From Petrolisthes cinctipes (Eukaryota; Arthropoda; Malacostraca; Decapoda; Porcellanidae): DNA of 64,000 bases. The stretch covers positions 40,001 to 104,000 of the forward strand of contig JAWQEG010001409.1 of the NCBI GenBank assembly GCA_033782935.1. The letters run 5' to 3'. Positions 20,999 through 34,380 of the stretch are shown in pieces. The number at the start of each line of letters is the position of its first letter. The first letter of the stretch is position 1. Below the pieces are notes generated by a model, which worked only from the letters and a program-made list of their open reading frames with translations, did no database searches and had not been told where the DNA came from. A program made the position numbers and the translations under genes.

Positions 20999-22129
20999 CA
21001 CCCCAACCTCAAATACTTATACTTAAACTTAACTTATAAAATAGATACGAGTAACTAAAATGATGCAACCCTCTCCTTTACTTACTCCTTATTTAGTACA
21101 TATAACTCACTGGCTAATACTAACCTATATAATAATAAGGTACTCTAATACACCTGACAGTATATAGATATATATATTAAGTAGAAAATATACATAGAAA
21201 TGCTTTACAAAACACTCACATGGTTCCCTTTGTAGTAGCACTGTAGCAGCCACTGTAGTATTTTATATTTTGGCCGCCAGTCCCGCCATAATCACCTTGG
21301 CGGGTGTTGTGTTCAAATGACGGTTGGTTCTTTTTAAAATTATACATTATTGGAATTAAATTAGTTGTAGAGTATAACAATATTGTTAGTTTAATATATA
21401 ACAATTCATGCTTATTTCATTATATTTACAGAGTTTAATATTAATTAAATAACTTTCACATATCCCACTGAGTACTGAATGCAATGCAATGCTGCCAATG
21501 CACTGAGCCACTGAGCACACAGAGCTGTATGTCTGTATGATATGGAGTGGCTGCCTGTATGTTCCATAGACCTTTGATCCCCAGAGGCTGCCGAGTCTAC
21601 ACAAACAAATTTTATAGACACTGACGACAGCAACTTTACATATATTGATGTGGTATCAGATAGAGATAGTATACTGTAATCTACTGTTCATGTTTTTACA
21701 GTTATGAAAAGCAAAAATTATGACATTGAGCACACAAAATGCAGCATTAAGGATACCTTACCTTGTGATACCTAGAGACCCTATATCTTATAATAGGGTC
21801 TCTGGTGATACCTTGTGAGGATTTCGGGCTAAAGCTACACGAAGTGCCGCTGTATCCCCTATTATATATTCTGCCTCAAGTATAATGGGATGCAGTGCTC
21901 CAGCTTATTGCAGTGGGGCCACGTCTGGTAACTCACCTGGTAGGGCCACTGATCACAAGCGATCCAAGGATCAAGTTGGATTAAATGACACGCCAGTCAA
22001 GATTGACGTTTGATTAACATGACATAATTAAATAAGTATTACAGGACAGCTGACTGGTTGAGTGTGTCGAACATGAGATAGTTGGGTAATATAACAATGG
22101 TAAATATGCTTAGGACACTATGATATCAT
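20999..22129. other. Intergenic, nothing recognised
   Basis: AT-rich DNA without supportable exons. A short palindrome around TAGAGACCCTATATCTTATA and TAATAGGGTCTCT lies near 21773-21803. Confidence 0.4.
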
Positions 22130-22440
22130 GTAAGGCAGTTTATGGCAGGAATAGATTATCATGGAGGGTATGAGCTAATTTTGATTTAAATTTTGAGATT
22201 GTTGGGGCATTTACTACATCATGGGGGAGGGAGTTCCAGTGCTGAATGACTCTATGTGAGAAGAATCGTCTTCGTGCTTCTGTTTCTGCTCTAGGAACAA
22301 AAATTTTAAAGTTATGTGGCCTCTTGTCCCAAGCTGTGGTGACATAGTAAATAAATCCAAGGGTTTGATGGGTGATAAATCATGGAAAATTTTATAACAT
22401 AATATTAATTCGGATCTAAGGAGCCTACCTCTTATGGAAA
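22130..22440 (-). mobile_element. 3' end of a CR1/L2-like retrotransposon
   Basis: On the minus strand, broken frames read RAETEARRRFFSHRVIQHWN, then SLPHDVVNAPTISKFKSKL, the standard C-terminal end of this element group. It abuts another element of the same class at 22440 and the two C-terminal ends differ. Confidence 0.7.
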
Positions 22441-23725
22441 ATAAGTTTAGGTTTGATAGCCTGGTACGAGGGCAGAGGGTTTGTGTCTGGTATCTTCAGC
22501 AGGAAGTTGTCAAGATGTCTCTTGAAGACATCCACACTGCAGGCTGACATGTTTCTCAAGTAGGCCTACAGGAGAAGACTGTTGAAGAGTTTAGGCCCTG
22601 TCCTGCTGAAGGTATTGGCCCTAAGTGTCTTCATTCTCAGGAAGTTTGTTTTTGGGCCTTCAATATAACAGGTCCTTCTTCGTGTCTGGTTGGGGCCTAG
22701 TCGTATGCCAATGTTTGGTACAAGACCTTCCAAGGTTCTCCAGGTGTAGAGTGTCTGGTACCTTTCTCTTCTTCGTTGGAGGGAGAAGAGCTTTAGGTGT
22801 TTCAGCCGTTCCCAATAGTTCATGTCACTGAGAGACGATATTTTGCTGGTGCAGGCTGGCTTTTCCATAGGGTTAGTAGACTTTCCGATTCCCTGGTGCT
22901 AAAGGTCCGCAGGATCCAGCCAGATAGCCTTCTTGCAGATTCCGTGATGTTATGAATATGGAGGTTAAATCTGCCGTCGCTGCTGATTGTTATGCCCACA
23001 GGTCGCATAGGTCGCTCTTAAAGTCGATGGGACCTTGGGTGGTGTTGTAGTTGGTGTGCTCTTTGATATTGTTGTTGCTGCCATATCTTAGGGCCTCAAA
23101 CTTGCTTTCATTGAAGAGCATGTTGTTTTCTGCTGCCCACCTGTATATTGTGTTCAAGTCCTCTTGCAGTAACTCTGTATCCTCATGAGTTTTCACCTTC
23201 CTCGTTACTCTCGTATCATCAGCGAATGATGATGTGATGGAGTGCTCAACATTAGTATCAATATCGCTGATAAGAGCAAGGAACAGGAAGGGTCCTAGGA
23301 CCAAACCTTGTGGAACGCAGCTACAGTACGTACAGGTGCATGCACTGCATGACTTTACGTACCGGGTTCCGTTCACTGCAACCCGCTGGAATCGCCCATG
23401 GAGAAAGCTGTGGATCCACTTCCCAAGCTTACCTTTAATACCCATGGATGACAGCTTGTGCATCACTATACCATGATCAACCTTATCGAAAGCTTTGGCA
23501 AAGTCCAGATATATGCAGGTGTCCACATTGCTTCCCTCTTCCAGGCTATCCATTATATATTCTTGCTGGTGTGCCAGCAGTTGTGACAGGCAAGAGCGCC
23601 CTTTGCGGAGCCCATGCTGGCCACAGTTGAACAGTCCTTTTTTGTCAAAGAATTCAACAAGCTGGTCTCTCATGATCTTTTCAAAGATTTTTGTGATGAT
23701 GTTTTGTTTAACTGTGACAAGTTAT
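22440..23725 (-). mobile_element. CR1/L2-like non-LTR reverse transcriptase fragment
   Basis: The minus strand encodes IFEKIMRDQLVEFFDKKGLF, CIYLDFAKAFDKVDHGIVMH (motif A, catalytic D), SSFADDTRVTRK (motif C) and a C-terminal part ERLKHLKLFSLQRRRERYQ. A frame break occurs near 22990-23010, and a repeated cysteine-rich stretch (ACTCTYCSC) interrupts the VPQG motif near 23325. It is 5' truncated, starting at finger motif 1, and inactive. Confidence 0.85.
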
Positions 23726-24264
23726 CCCATCCCTTATTTTAGCGTTTCAGTCCCCCATTTTTATACTCATAGGCTGCACAACGGACCATTGTATCCGAAA
23801 AATTAACAGTAACAGTGCAATAGCCCTTAATAATATCGGTGTCTATCTCTGGCCTTAGCTACGCCAGCGCCGCCCTGACAGGTGGAGGATCAACCAAAAA
23901 TTACAAACCTTACAGTTATCCCCTCCATATCAATACACCTCTGGCAATGGAAAAAAAGATCACACTAGATTATTTTCTCTATCAATTTAATTTAAGTAAA
24001 AATATATTTACACTTTGTTTTCTTTAATGATCCTGAACATTTACCTCGTATTATTATAAATCGGATTTCTCAAACAGCCTTGTGTCCGATACTTCTCCAG
24101 ACTTTGGCCAGTTGTCATAATGAATAGCTGTATTTATGCCCATAGAAACCTTAGATAGCAATATGATAAAGTCACGAAATGCAAATCTTCAAAAACACAC
24201 GAGTACCCATAAAAAAATCACGATATATTTCATATTTAAATATTAAGTAAAGGTTGAAGTCGCA
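23726..24264. other. Spacer, nothing recognised
   Basis: No conserved exon is seen. The segment TGAATAGCTGTATTTATGCC onward is unique AT-rich DNA. Confidence 0.35.
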
Positions 24265-24342
24265 ATGGAAGGTTTGGGACAAGTGCGAGGTACCAAGGTG
24301 AGGAAGACTTCATTTGTTTACATCGGTCCGGGTGGAGTGGAG
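24265..24342 (+). other. Possible 5' exon of elongin C transcript
   Basis: A GC-richer island with ATG at 24265 stays open for 26 codons to a consensus GTGGAG/GTAAGA donor. The next good acceptor is ATTCCTCAG at 25429, 16 bases before the elongin C start. Joined, the frame from 24265 would stop at a TGA overlapping the elongin C ATG, so this would be a leader exon with an upstream reading frame. Speculative. Confidence 0.3.
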
Positions 24343-24679
24343 GTAAGACAATGTATTATTACTCTTGTCTCACTCATTATTAACACTATTTACCACACTA
24401 AGTGATCATTTTTAGGTGCATCTGGCAGTGTGTTGGTGTGTATTGGTAATAAATATATCTAAAGGCTCTAAGATGTATTTTAAAATGTGCTTGGTAATGG
24501 TAGTAGCGAGGTATTGCAGGTCTGTATTGCCTCGTTTAAAAAAAAATAAATATACTACAGTAGTTTTATTTCTCATCTGCTGTAGTCATAGCTGTTAGTC
24601 AGGATAATATGTGATATAAAGTATACTTGGAAATAATAATAGCATAAATAAATTATCTTATTTAATACAACTCGAGTGT

Positions 24680-24830
24680 ATAAATGTCAGTAAACTAGTT
24701 TATATGGTAATAAATAATAATACTGTAAGCCTAGGAAAACATTTGGTTGTCTTTAATATGGGACTGTGTGTAAATTGAAAAGGTGGATACCAAATACTTT
24801 AATAGGGGTCTATTGTATTATGATAATTTT
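24680..24830. repeat. E-type MITE remnant
   Basis: Contains AAGCCTAGGAAAACATTTGG, GTCTTTAATATGGGACTGTG and AGGGGTCTATTGTA, the core and end of the family best seen at 42642-42841 and 36067-36346. Confidence 0.55.
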
Positions 24831-24899
24831 TATATCGTGAAGGCAATGATGTGACATTAATTATATTTAGTACATTATGTATACTTGTTACTTACTTGT

Positions 24900-25390
24900 T
24901 GGATATTCTATGCCCCGCTCCACCAGCAGATGGTGCTCCGCAGGGCCTCTCTCAATATTATTAAACACTATAATTACTTGTAATACTCATATCATCCGTG
25001 TCGTAACACTCAGCGAACAGATGTGTTTTCAGTCTTTTCTTAAAAATCATGCAATTTTCACTACTCCGGACATTTAATGGCAATCCATTAAAGAGCCTTG
25101 GTGCACACCTTTCAAACGCTCTGAAACTCATAGTCAGATTACTCCGTGGCTCATTTAACCTGTATTGTTCATCACTATGCCTGAGTTCCATTGAGGAATT
25201 TACTTGAAAGCCTCTTAAAAGATTCATCAAGTACTCCAGTTTTCCAAATTTTAATGCTCGGAATGTTAGAAGACATATCTTGTAAACAATCCTCGCCTTT
25301 ATTGGTAACCAATGTAAGTCAATGAGTGCTGGAGTTATCCTCTCACGAGATGGAAGACCTTTAATTAATCTTGCTGCTCTGTTCATTAAG
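24900..25390 (-). mobile_element. 3' end of a non-LTR retrotransposon
   Basis: The minus strand reads NRAARLIKGLPSRERITPAL, DLHWLPIKARIVYKICLLTF, then RAFERCAPRLFNGLPLNVR. This HWLP-containing tail is typical of L2/CR1-group reverse transcriptase proteins in invertebrates. It lies in the probable 5' intron of elongin C, 60 bases from its start codon. Confidence 0.8.
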
Positions 25391-25409
25391 GTTTAATGAT
25401 TGTGTTTAA

Positions 25410-26340
<931 letters not shown>

Positions 26341-27505
26341 AGACCTGGCATTCAATTGTCTGATCACATGATTTTTTTTTCCCGACATAATTCTGAAAGA
26401 TATCCAGTGTACAGCCAGTAAACATCTCACATGGTCTACCCTGGCTCTCATTATCACATTTGTACCAAACAGAACTTCATGAACTAAGGGTTTATGTAAC
26501 TGTTGTTGTTTGATCAATTAAGACCCTCATATTGCTGTTGGAAAGTAATGGAGGTTACTGATCCTTCTATATCCTTAGTATGTCCTATAGGTCATTAGTT
26601 GGTTGGTCCAGTTTGGATGAATTACAGTACTTACTTTGAGTCTCCCAATCCACTCCCTGTTGATGCTTCAACCTCCATTGCTCTCTTTGATGCTTGTTGT
26701 TCCTCTTCTTGGTCTCTTATTTCTCCCTTGTGTTACAGGGTCTTCCAGACCTGACTCAATCTCCTTTTTCCCCCGTTAGTCACTTCAAATTTGCCTGCTA
26801 CATCAAAGACACCTTAGGACCCAAGAAATCCACAAGTTTCAATATCAGTTACATAATGCCTTCTTGCACTAAGTACTGACAACTAGAACTACATGTACAG
26901 TAACCAGGGAAGACCATCTGATATAATTGCCAGGTGGACTTGAATTAATTTTGCTTTCACTGTATGATTTGCACTCAGTTCAATGTATTGCAGTGCAGTA
27001 CCCTGCAATTTTTTTACACTCAAATTATATGAATTTCATGCAGTGCAGAAGTAAGAATAACTGACTATTTATTTTCCAGCAGATTACTACATTGATTTAG
27101 TCTTGCTGTAATAAAATGAGACTAATAAGGTTCCTTTGTATTATGAATAGTGTGTTAGTTACGGTATATTCAGGAAAACAAATTTCATATGTTCTGTTGA
27201 ATAATTCCATGTAAGAGACGGATTGTGATTTTCCTTGTAATTTTGCATATGACACTTTGCTACATAAAATACTAGAGGATGTATGTTTATCATAGAATAT
27301 ATGGTGCTGCATTATGCTTCACATAAGTTTATATGTTATTAAACTTCACTTCATTACTAATCTAAAATCCTTGTGTACATCTCATTTATGTTGTTTATGA
27401 TCAGTCTACAATGTCGGTAATGCCAGTACTGTACTGTATGCATCACACAAGATTGAGGGAATTGGTTAAATTGGACCATGGAGTAAATGTATGCAAGTAG
27501 TATGG
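26341..27505. other. 3' region of elongin C
   Basis: Likely 3' untranslated sequence. AATAAA occurs near 27111. No other exon is seen. Confidence 0.4.
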
Positions 27506-27626
27506 AAGAATATCCATAGCGTTGACGATGGCGTGGAACCGGTACGATGGCACTGTAGTGTGTCTGTGGAACCATCATACCGGTACCATGCCATCGTCAG
27601 CACCATCAATGTTCTTGCTTACGGCT
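27506..27626. repeat. D-family palindromic MITE
   Basis: GACGATGGCGTGGAACCGGT and ACCGGTACCATGCCATCGTC pair around a centre with ACTGTAGTGTGTCTGTGG. Sister copies are at 44472-44605, 47452-47575 and 49336-49463. Confidence 0.75.
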
Positions 27627-27782
27627 CTTTGTGTTACATATTTCCCGCCTTATGATGGCCTGGTGCCAGTAAGCTGGAGCCAAATTTTCTTTCTTTCCTT
27701 CATTCACAATCACCATAACTGAGGGCGAGACACTTGTATCAATACCGTACAGTCAAACATAGAAGTTTTATTCTCGCTCTTG

Positions 27783-27947
27783 TTTAAGGAGGAGGGGAAT
27801 CTATTGTGAGAATTGAAAGGCTACCAATCCCTCCAAACTGTGCCAAGAAACAGAATCCCTCTGTATGAAACTAAGGTATGTGTTTTAGAGCAGAGTTTGG
27901 AGGGCTATGTAGGCTCCAATATGCCCATGACAGATTGCCTCCCTTAA
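27783..27947. repeat. H-family TTAA hairpin
   Basis: TTAA at both ends; left arm AGGAGGGGAATCT...CTACCAATCCCTCCAAAC, right arm GCAGAGTTTGGAGGGCTATG and CTCCCTTAA. Confidence 0.65.
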
Positions 27948-28154
27948 TGGTCACCAGTACGTAGGTTAAGTTGCTAACAAACATTACTGAAAGTTGTGCC
28001 ATGACCTTATCCTTGCAATGAATGGTTTGGTTCACCGTGTGTGAGACCTCAGTGTTATAAATTTTTTTTTTATGTGACTGTATACAACCATCTTTAAAAT
28101 GTTATGATGACATGGCAATTATGGTAATCTTAAAAGGCAATACTGTACTCTCTC

Positions 28155-28293
28155 TAAGGTAATTTGGAGCGCTACTTTTTCCTTCAAACAATGCACCGGA
28201 CAGATCCCCATTAGTACCGTTGAGGTCGCCTGTTTCCTGGCATAGTTTGGAGGAATCAGTAGCCCTCCAGTACATCAAGAGTTCCCCATTTAA
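28155..28293. repeat. H-family hairpin
   Basis: Shortened left arm, full right arm with CCTGGCATAGTTTGGAGGAA and AGTAGCCCTCCAG, ending CCCCATTTAA. Confidence 0.7.
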
Positions 28294-28363
28294 AGTTGGT
28301 CATTCAGAAAACTGCCGTAAATTGAAAAGGCAGAAAAACAGCAGCTATACAAAAAGGATGGTT

Positions 28364-28526
28364 TTAAGGGGAGAATCTCTTGTTGGTGAATTGGATGGCT
28401 AAATATTCCTCTAAACTGTGCCAGGAAACAGACATCCTCAAGATTACTAAATAGGGATCCATTTCTTGGCAAAGTTTGGAGGATTTGGTAGCCCTCTAGC
28501 TTACCATCAAAAGTGTATCCCCTTAA
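28364..28526. repeat. H-family TTAA hairpin, good copy
   Basis: TTAAGGGGAGAATCTCTTG opens it and GTATCCCCTTAA closes it, with TTAA at each end. ACTGTGCCAGGAAACAGA and CATTTCTTGGCAAAGTTTGG are the paired inner blocks. Confidence 0.8.
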
Positions 28527-28973
28527 TGCATACTGTAGTTAAAAGGAATCCTTAGCCTCTAGAAATTATGGACATCACAAGCCCCTAGTGCTGTTTCTTT
28601 TTTTTATGTCAAGCAGATCAATACAATGGTAAGGGTTTAGAAAATATGTACCTTGCTTACTGAACATTTTGATTGATACCAGACACAGTGCTTGTCCAAT
28701 ATAAAAGTGTTAAGCAGCAAATCACCCTTAATGTTATACTCATATCTAAAATTTCTTATAGCTTTCTTCAGAGCAGGAATGTTGATCACACGATACCTTT
28801 ACTGTGGTTGATGTTTCATCCCTGTTGTGACTTATAGTTCTGTTATACCACCTGTGTTGTGTAAGTTTTGACATTGTGTTCTATAATTAAATATTGATAA
28901 AGAAAGGTTTTATTTTTTACCAAAGAAACAAAGTTCACAGTTCGGACAAACCTTGGGTCTGGATGTCATGGAC

Positions 28974-29391
28974 TATACTTTTCCCAAACCTGGAAGAGCT
29001 CTGCGGCGTGGCTGGTGATTAATGCTGATATGCCAAACATCAAAACCATAAACAACAAATGATTACATTTAACACTATTCAGATTTTTGTTTTGCATCAG
29101 ATACACATTATATATTACATATGTTAACATAATTATGTGCTGTACAGAATTCGTTAATTCTACTAGAAAAAAATATGTTTATATAAATCATGTGGCGTTT
29201 ATTTCCGCACCACATATGAGACGTTGCCATTGTTTTGTCATGGAGGCGGGTGCGGGGTGAAGGTCACATGTTTGGGTCAGGTCGGTCAGTGATCATCATA
29301 CCTGAAAAGCTTTGATTTGGTATAAATGTGGCAACAGCGCGCCAATTAGCTGCCCTCGCCCGAGAGACCTTCCAGGTTTGGGAAGAGTATA
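28974..29391. repeat. 418-bp element with 23-bp inverted ends
   Basis: TATACTTTTCCCAAACCTGG and the complement of CCAGGTTTGGGAAGAGTATA differ at one position. The interior is not related to the other families here and codes for nothing recognisable. Confidence 0.65.
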
Positions 29392-32300
29392 GGCTGGTCG
29401 AAATGTACTGTACAGAAGATGCACAGGCAGCCCGTGGGTTAATTTTTTTTGTGGTCCATGAGTACTAGTCTTAGATTGAAGATGAAAGATCGTCACATGC
29501 CTGGAAAACCCTGTAGGTATGGTAGGATGAGGGAGAAGGACATAAGTACTGCCCTCTACATAGACTTAAATTTACTGTACAGTATCAGAAAATTCTTCAC
29601 AGTTGTGTTACATCTTCACACACCGTACATTATAACTTGCCCAGTTCCTGTTCACTCCATGTAGGGGGGAATTGCCTGCAATGATATGGGAAATCCTTTA
29701 TGAATTCTGGCGCTGCATCAGATCCAAGCCATTCCATTTTTTTCTTTTCAGTTGTCCCTTCTTTCCTGTGTTTGCTCTCCCACCATTTCATCTCCATCTC
29801 CCTTGTGGTACATGATTTTTCTTCGATATAATCACCACGAGGCATAGCCAAGAATTTCAACAATCCTCCTATTACCAAACAGATTATACACCAGAAATGT
29901 TCTTAATCGGGATGGCAAAGACCGGGATGGATGTTTGCTATATTTAATAAATCTATGATAAATATATACTTTTTTTTCCATACCATAAAATCCTATACAA
30001 ATATCCAATAAACTAGTACAGAGGTAATTTTAAACTTCTACACAGAGAAGAAACTGAGCAATTTCTAAGATCACCAACTCATCCAATATTTGGATTTCCT
30101 CACCAGTGTACACAATCTTCTCTTATGTTGAGTGAATCCAGGAGTATTGGGCAGTAATGTATTGGGCAAACAAATGATAATCATACTGTTCTTTGTCATA
30201 ACCAAGCCTGTCACTTTACTTGTACATGTTACTAACTGCACCAGATATAAGTGCTGGTGGCCATATCATCTAAAAGTTACATCCATAACACTACAGGTCA
30301 TTTCAATTGGCTGGTTAGTGGAAGGGGAAGACAACAAATGTTACCACTCGAGGACAGTTATGACAGTCCATAAGAGATATTAAATTTTGGCAGATTAGAA
30401 GTTACAAACACCAACACCTATACAGAAGTGGTCTGTCCCTTCGACTTGGATTTGAGTAACATCAAATTCACTATAGCAGTTCCCTCAATGAACCTTGTAG
30501 ACCTAAAGTAAGAGTAGTGAAATACAAATATATGAAGCAATAGCAGAGAAGTGATTAAATTGACCTTTAATATTGTTAAACAAAATTTTGTATATCTAGT
30601 TATACAACTGAAGACATTTCCAGATTAACTCTTGGAATAACCAAATGTTGCCTGTTGTTAAGTTTCTTAATTTTTCATTCCAGGGTTAAATTTTACAGAA
30701 GTAACACACAACAGTTCTGAACTATACTATACATACACATCTTTGTCAATTAGCCTTCATCAAACAAATTAAAACACAGTGGCAGACAATGAAATTGATA
30801 TGCACAGATACTGATTTACATGTATCATTATAGCTCTTAGGGTATGTAAAATGTTGGTACATTATATATGGAGTAACTAATTCCTCCAAACTATTCTCAG
30901 CAACGGGCCACTATCATTGTTGTCAATTTGGTCCTGTTTACCGGTACTACTTTAGAGGAATCAAGGCGCTCTAATGTACCAAAAGTGTTCATGTGCTTAA
31001 ATAATTCCTACAGACAAAACTATCACAATTGCTTCAATAAAATACAATTGTTAGAAAAGCAAACTAGACAAAGAAAATAATCTTATCACAAATGACATAC
31101 TTCCGTCACTCTTTTGAGAAGCTTAAAATTACCTCATGCAATTAAAAAAATAAAATATGGCTCTGTATTTAGTCAATATTTCACAGGTCAGTTTGAATGC
31201 CAACAGACAATTTATTTATTGAAGGGAATATTGTACTCACTTGATGGTAATAAGAGGGTGGGTGGCCTATTGATTCGTACATGCTATGATATCAGACTCC
31301 AAACTCATTATTGAAGTACAGTATTCATGTTTTTGGAACAGTTTGGAGGAATCAGTAGCCAATATTCCGTTCAAACCGAGATGACTCGAGTAAAATCGCA
31401 AAATGAACATAAAAATCAAATGAGAAACTATGGAAAATCGTCCACTGTTTTCAGTTAATGTTACTACTACTTAGATAATAAAGTGGGCAAACCAACTGCT
31501 GGGAAATACCAACCAAAAATTAAACCCCTAATACCCACTAGCTATGACTACTATTAAATATAAATATCTATTGCCTGAGCAAAAGACTTACAAAGGTTCC
31601 TTCAAGAAAAAGTATGAGAGCATCTGCTATATATTAATGTCATGCTACAAAGTCATATCCAGTTCCACGTATACAGTGACTGTTTATGATGAAAAACATA
31701 TAAATAAATTATATATAAGGGTATTTTTATTGCCAATTATTGTAAGATCAATATTAAAGAGATTTAAGATTAGCCAAAATACTATCGCTGCTGCTGCCAA
31801 CACTATTGACTAAAGAATACTTACACAAATGGTACACACACACTCTCTTTCTATATTGAGAACAACATGAACAAACTAAGCTGCCAATATATATCTATTT
31901 TATTTCTTTATTTTATTTATCATTTTTTTTTTGAGCAGTGAGGTGCCTATCTATATTTCTCTTTATATATATTTTTTTTTCAGCAGTGATGTACATCACA
32001 AACAACTTCTCCAAGCATGTTTTTTTAACCACTCGAGTAACTTAATAAATTGTAATGGCATTTCTAGGCATCCATTTTATCAATAATATATTCTCCACTT
32101 ATATCATAGTGATGATGATGTACTTACTACACTCTCAATTCATTCCAGAGCAATTTTATATCTATGTGTTTTGTCCATTACTATGAGTGTTTCCATTCAT
32201 CTCCATGGCTATTAAATTGTAAGGCAAAAAATCATCCTTCACTTTACAACATAAATAATAATACACAACAAGTAATGAATTAACTGACATTTATATTTCT

Positions 32301-33236
32301 GTATCTGGTCAACTATCATTGAGGAAACCTTTGTTGTGTGTACTGTACTCTGTATACTGCATTGGAAGTTGTCATTACAATCAGAACTCAAGTGTAAAAC
32401 ATACTGTAGCAGAGACTAGCTGGCCCAGACACTCCTTTTATTATTATCATCATTATTATGACTAGGGTTCGGAGAGTTATGCATGTGTATATTCTTCTGG
32501 ATTTTGATACATTTCCAATAATGAAAAATAAGCACTAGACCATACAGGGCATTAGTTATTATGATGTTCCGAGAAAATGGGCAGGATTCTGATAAGTGCA
32601 TTATTCCAAGGTAACAACAAATCAAGGAATAACTTGGCAAAATATTTAAGACAACATTCAATGATGTGTCAACAAAGTAGTCTCAAGTGCTGTTAGATGA
32701 AGTCAGTGAATCAGTGAGGGGCAGTGTTGTTGCTGTGTGGTCTTCTGCTCAAAACTACAATTTGTAGTGTTTGAAAACATTTGTCACCATTTCTTTTGTT
32801 GTTGATGGAGTTCTGAATAATTTAATGAGTTACTTTTATGTGTTAATGGTGTTAAGAAAACTAGTTTCTTGAAACATCTGCATATTATCAAGCTGTTTAC
32901 AGTATAGTTACATGCATATTTAGTAAATATATTGCATAACTATCCGATCCCTAACTATGACAAAGGGTCATACTGTATATTCTAATATCTAGTTTGTAAG
33001 TTAAGACTGATAAAACTATTATATAGATTCACACAATTATATACAGAAAAAAAGTATATTCTTTCATATGTTACATTAATAGCAAACTTTTCTCTTTTTG
33101 ACACCAGGGGTCTTTAATACAATTAATATTCCTGCCAAGTCTAAGTAAGAGAAATTTCAACAGAGCAAACGATCATCTGGTTCTATGATGGTACAAAGAA
33201 AATACACAAATAAAAGGTTACAATTATGTTCAGTTA
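29392..33236. other. Gene-free stretch with scattered repeats
   Basis: No conserved coding sequence found on either strand. It holds a variant H hairpin (about 30865-30995), a partial one (31320-31370) and T-rich tracts near 31930-31990. The open frames at 31544-31813 and 29630-29878 show no family signature. Confidence 0.45.
30865..30995. repeat. Variant H-family hairpin
   Basis: TTCCTCCAAACTATTCTCAG and ACTACTTTAGAGGAATCAAG are the paired centre blocks; matches the variant copies at 33500 and 34381. Confidence 0.6.
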
Positions 33237-33401
33237 TTGAAGGGAAGATTCTTTTGTTGGTGAACTGGAAGGTGTCTGATTCCTCCAAACTATGCCATGA
33301 AACAGATCCCCTATTAGTATGATTGAGGGTGTCTGTTTTCTGGTATTAATAGGAGGAATCAGTAGCCTTCCAATTTACCAAAAAGAGAATCTCCTCTTTA
33401 A
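33237..33401. repeat. H-family hairpin, near-complete
   Basis: GGGAAGATTCTTTTGTTGG to GAGAATCTCCTCTTTAA; the centre reads CAGATCCCCTATTAGTA then TTGAGGGTGTCTGTT. Confidence 0.75.
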
Positions 33402-33499
33402 TACTGTACAAGGAAGTAGCCAAATACAATTCCTCAAAAAACTTGGTACAGTGTTTGTATTTTGAGAGGGCATTAATTAAGGAAGTCATTAAGTAGGGG

Positions 33500-33660
33500 T
33501 TAAGGGGTTAGTGCAATCCTGGTAAATCAGGAGCAACTGATTCCTCCAAACTATTCCAAGCAACAGGCCACCACAATTGTTGTAAATCTGGTCCTGATTC
33601 CTGGTATACTTTGGAGGAATGAAGGCACTCCATAATATGAAAAGTGTATCCTCCCCTTAA
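33500..33660. repeat. Variant H-family TTAA hairpin
   Basis: TTAAGGGGTTAGTGCAATCC to CTCCCCTTAA. Inner blocks CCAAACTATTCCAAGCAACA and GGTATACTTTGGAGGAATGA pair. Shares its right TTAA with the next copy. Confidence 0.75.
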
Positions 33661-33800
33661 CTGGAAGGCCTACTCATTCCTCCAAACTATACCAGGAAAC
33701 AAACTACTTCACTATACAAGTAGGGGAGTTGCTTTGTGGTAGAGTTTGGATGAATCAGAAGTCCTACAAGTTGATCACAAGAAATGACACCTTAGTTAAA
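33657..33800. repeat. H-family hairpin in tandem
   Basis: Begins at the TTAA ending the previous copy; CTATACCAGGAAACAAAC pairs with GTGGTAGAGTTTGGATGA. Right end decayed. Confidence 0.65.
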
Positions 33801-33859
33801 GGCTCAATACGGGTTCTAGAGACACTAATTTGAAAGTCATGTATACTAGTTACCCCTGG

Positions 33860-33906
33860 GTGTGTGTGTGTGTGTGTGTGACTGTGTGTGAGACTGTGTG
33901 CGTGTG
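33860..33906. repeat. GT microsatellite
   Basis: Interrupted TGTGTG repeats with ACTGTG and CGTGTG variants. Confidence 0.85.
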
Positions 33907-34380
33907 GAAGGACTTGAGGTTGTAGCCTTCCGTAATGTGTTAGTGTAACTCCTGTAGTGGACTATAAAAAAAAGACCAAGATGGATGGATACTGCATTAT
34001 TCTATTGATAATATAAGAAGATTCCACAATACCAAAATAATAACGCGACACATGCCGACAACACGAACAAACACCGTCCCAGGAACGAAATGAGTTGCTG
34101 ATGAGACAAACTTCCCACAACACAAACAAACACCTTCCCAGCAAAGAAAAATAATAATTATAAAAAAAATATCCTGACAACACAAACATAATAATAATAA
34201 TGATAAACTGGACTTAAAGGATTTGACTCTCCCACTAGTAAAGGGAAACAGATAAAGAGAGAGATAGTCTGCCAAAATACCACATGCATCACCCTGGATA
34301 ATATTATATTGTACCTACACTGTGCTTTTCCTGACAATACTGAGTGAAGGAAGGAAGGCATTACAGTACTGTACTTTCTA

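Noticed and set aside
22625..23806. Plus-strand frames opposite the CR1/L2-like RT
   Set aside because: Shadows of the minus-strand reverse transcriptase frame.
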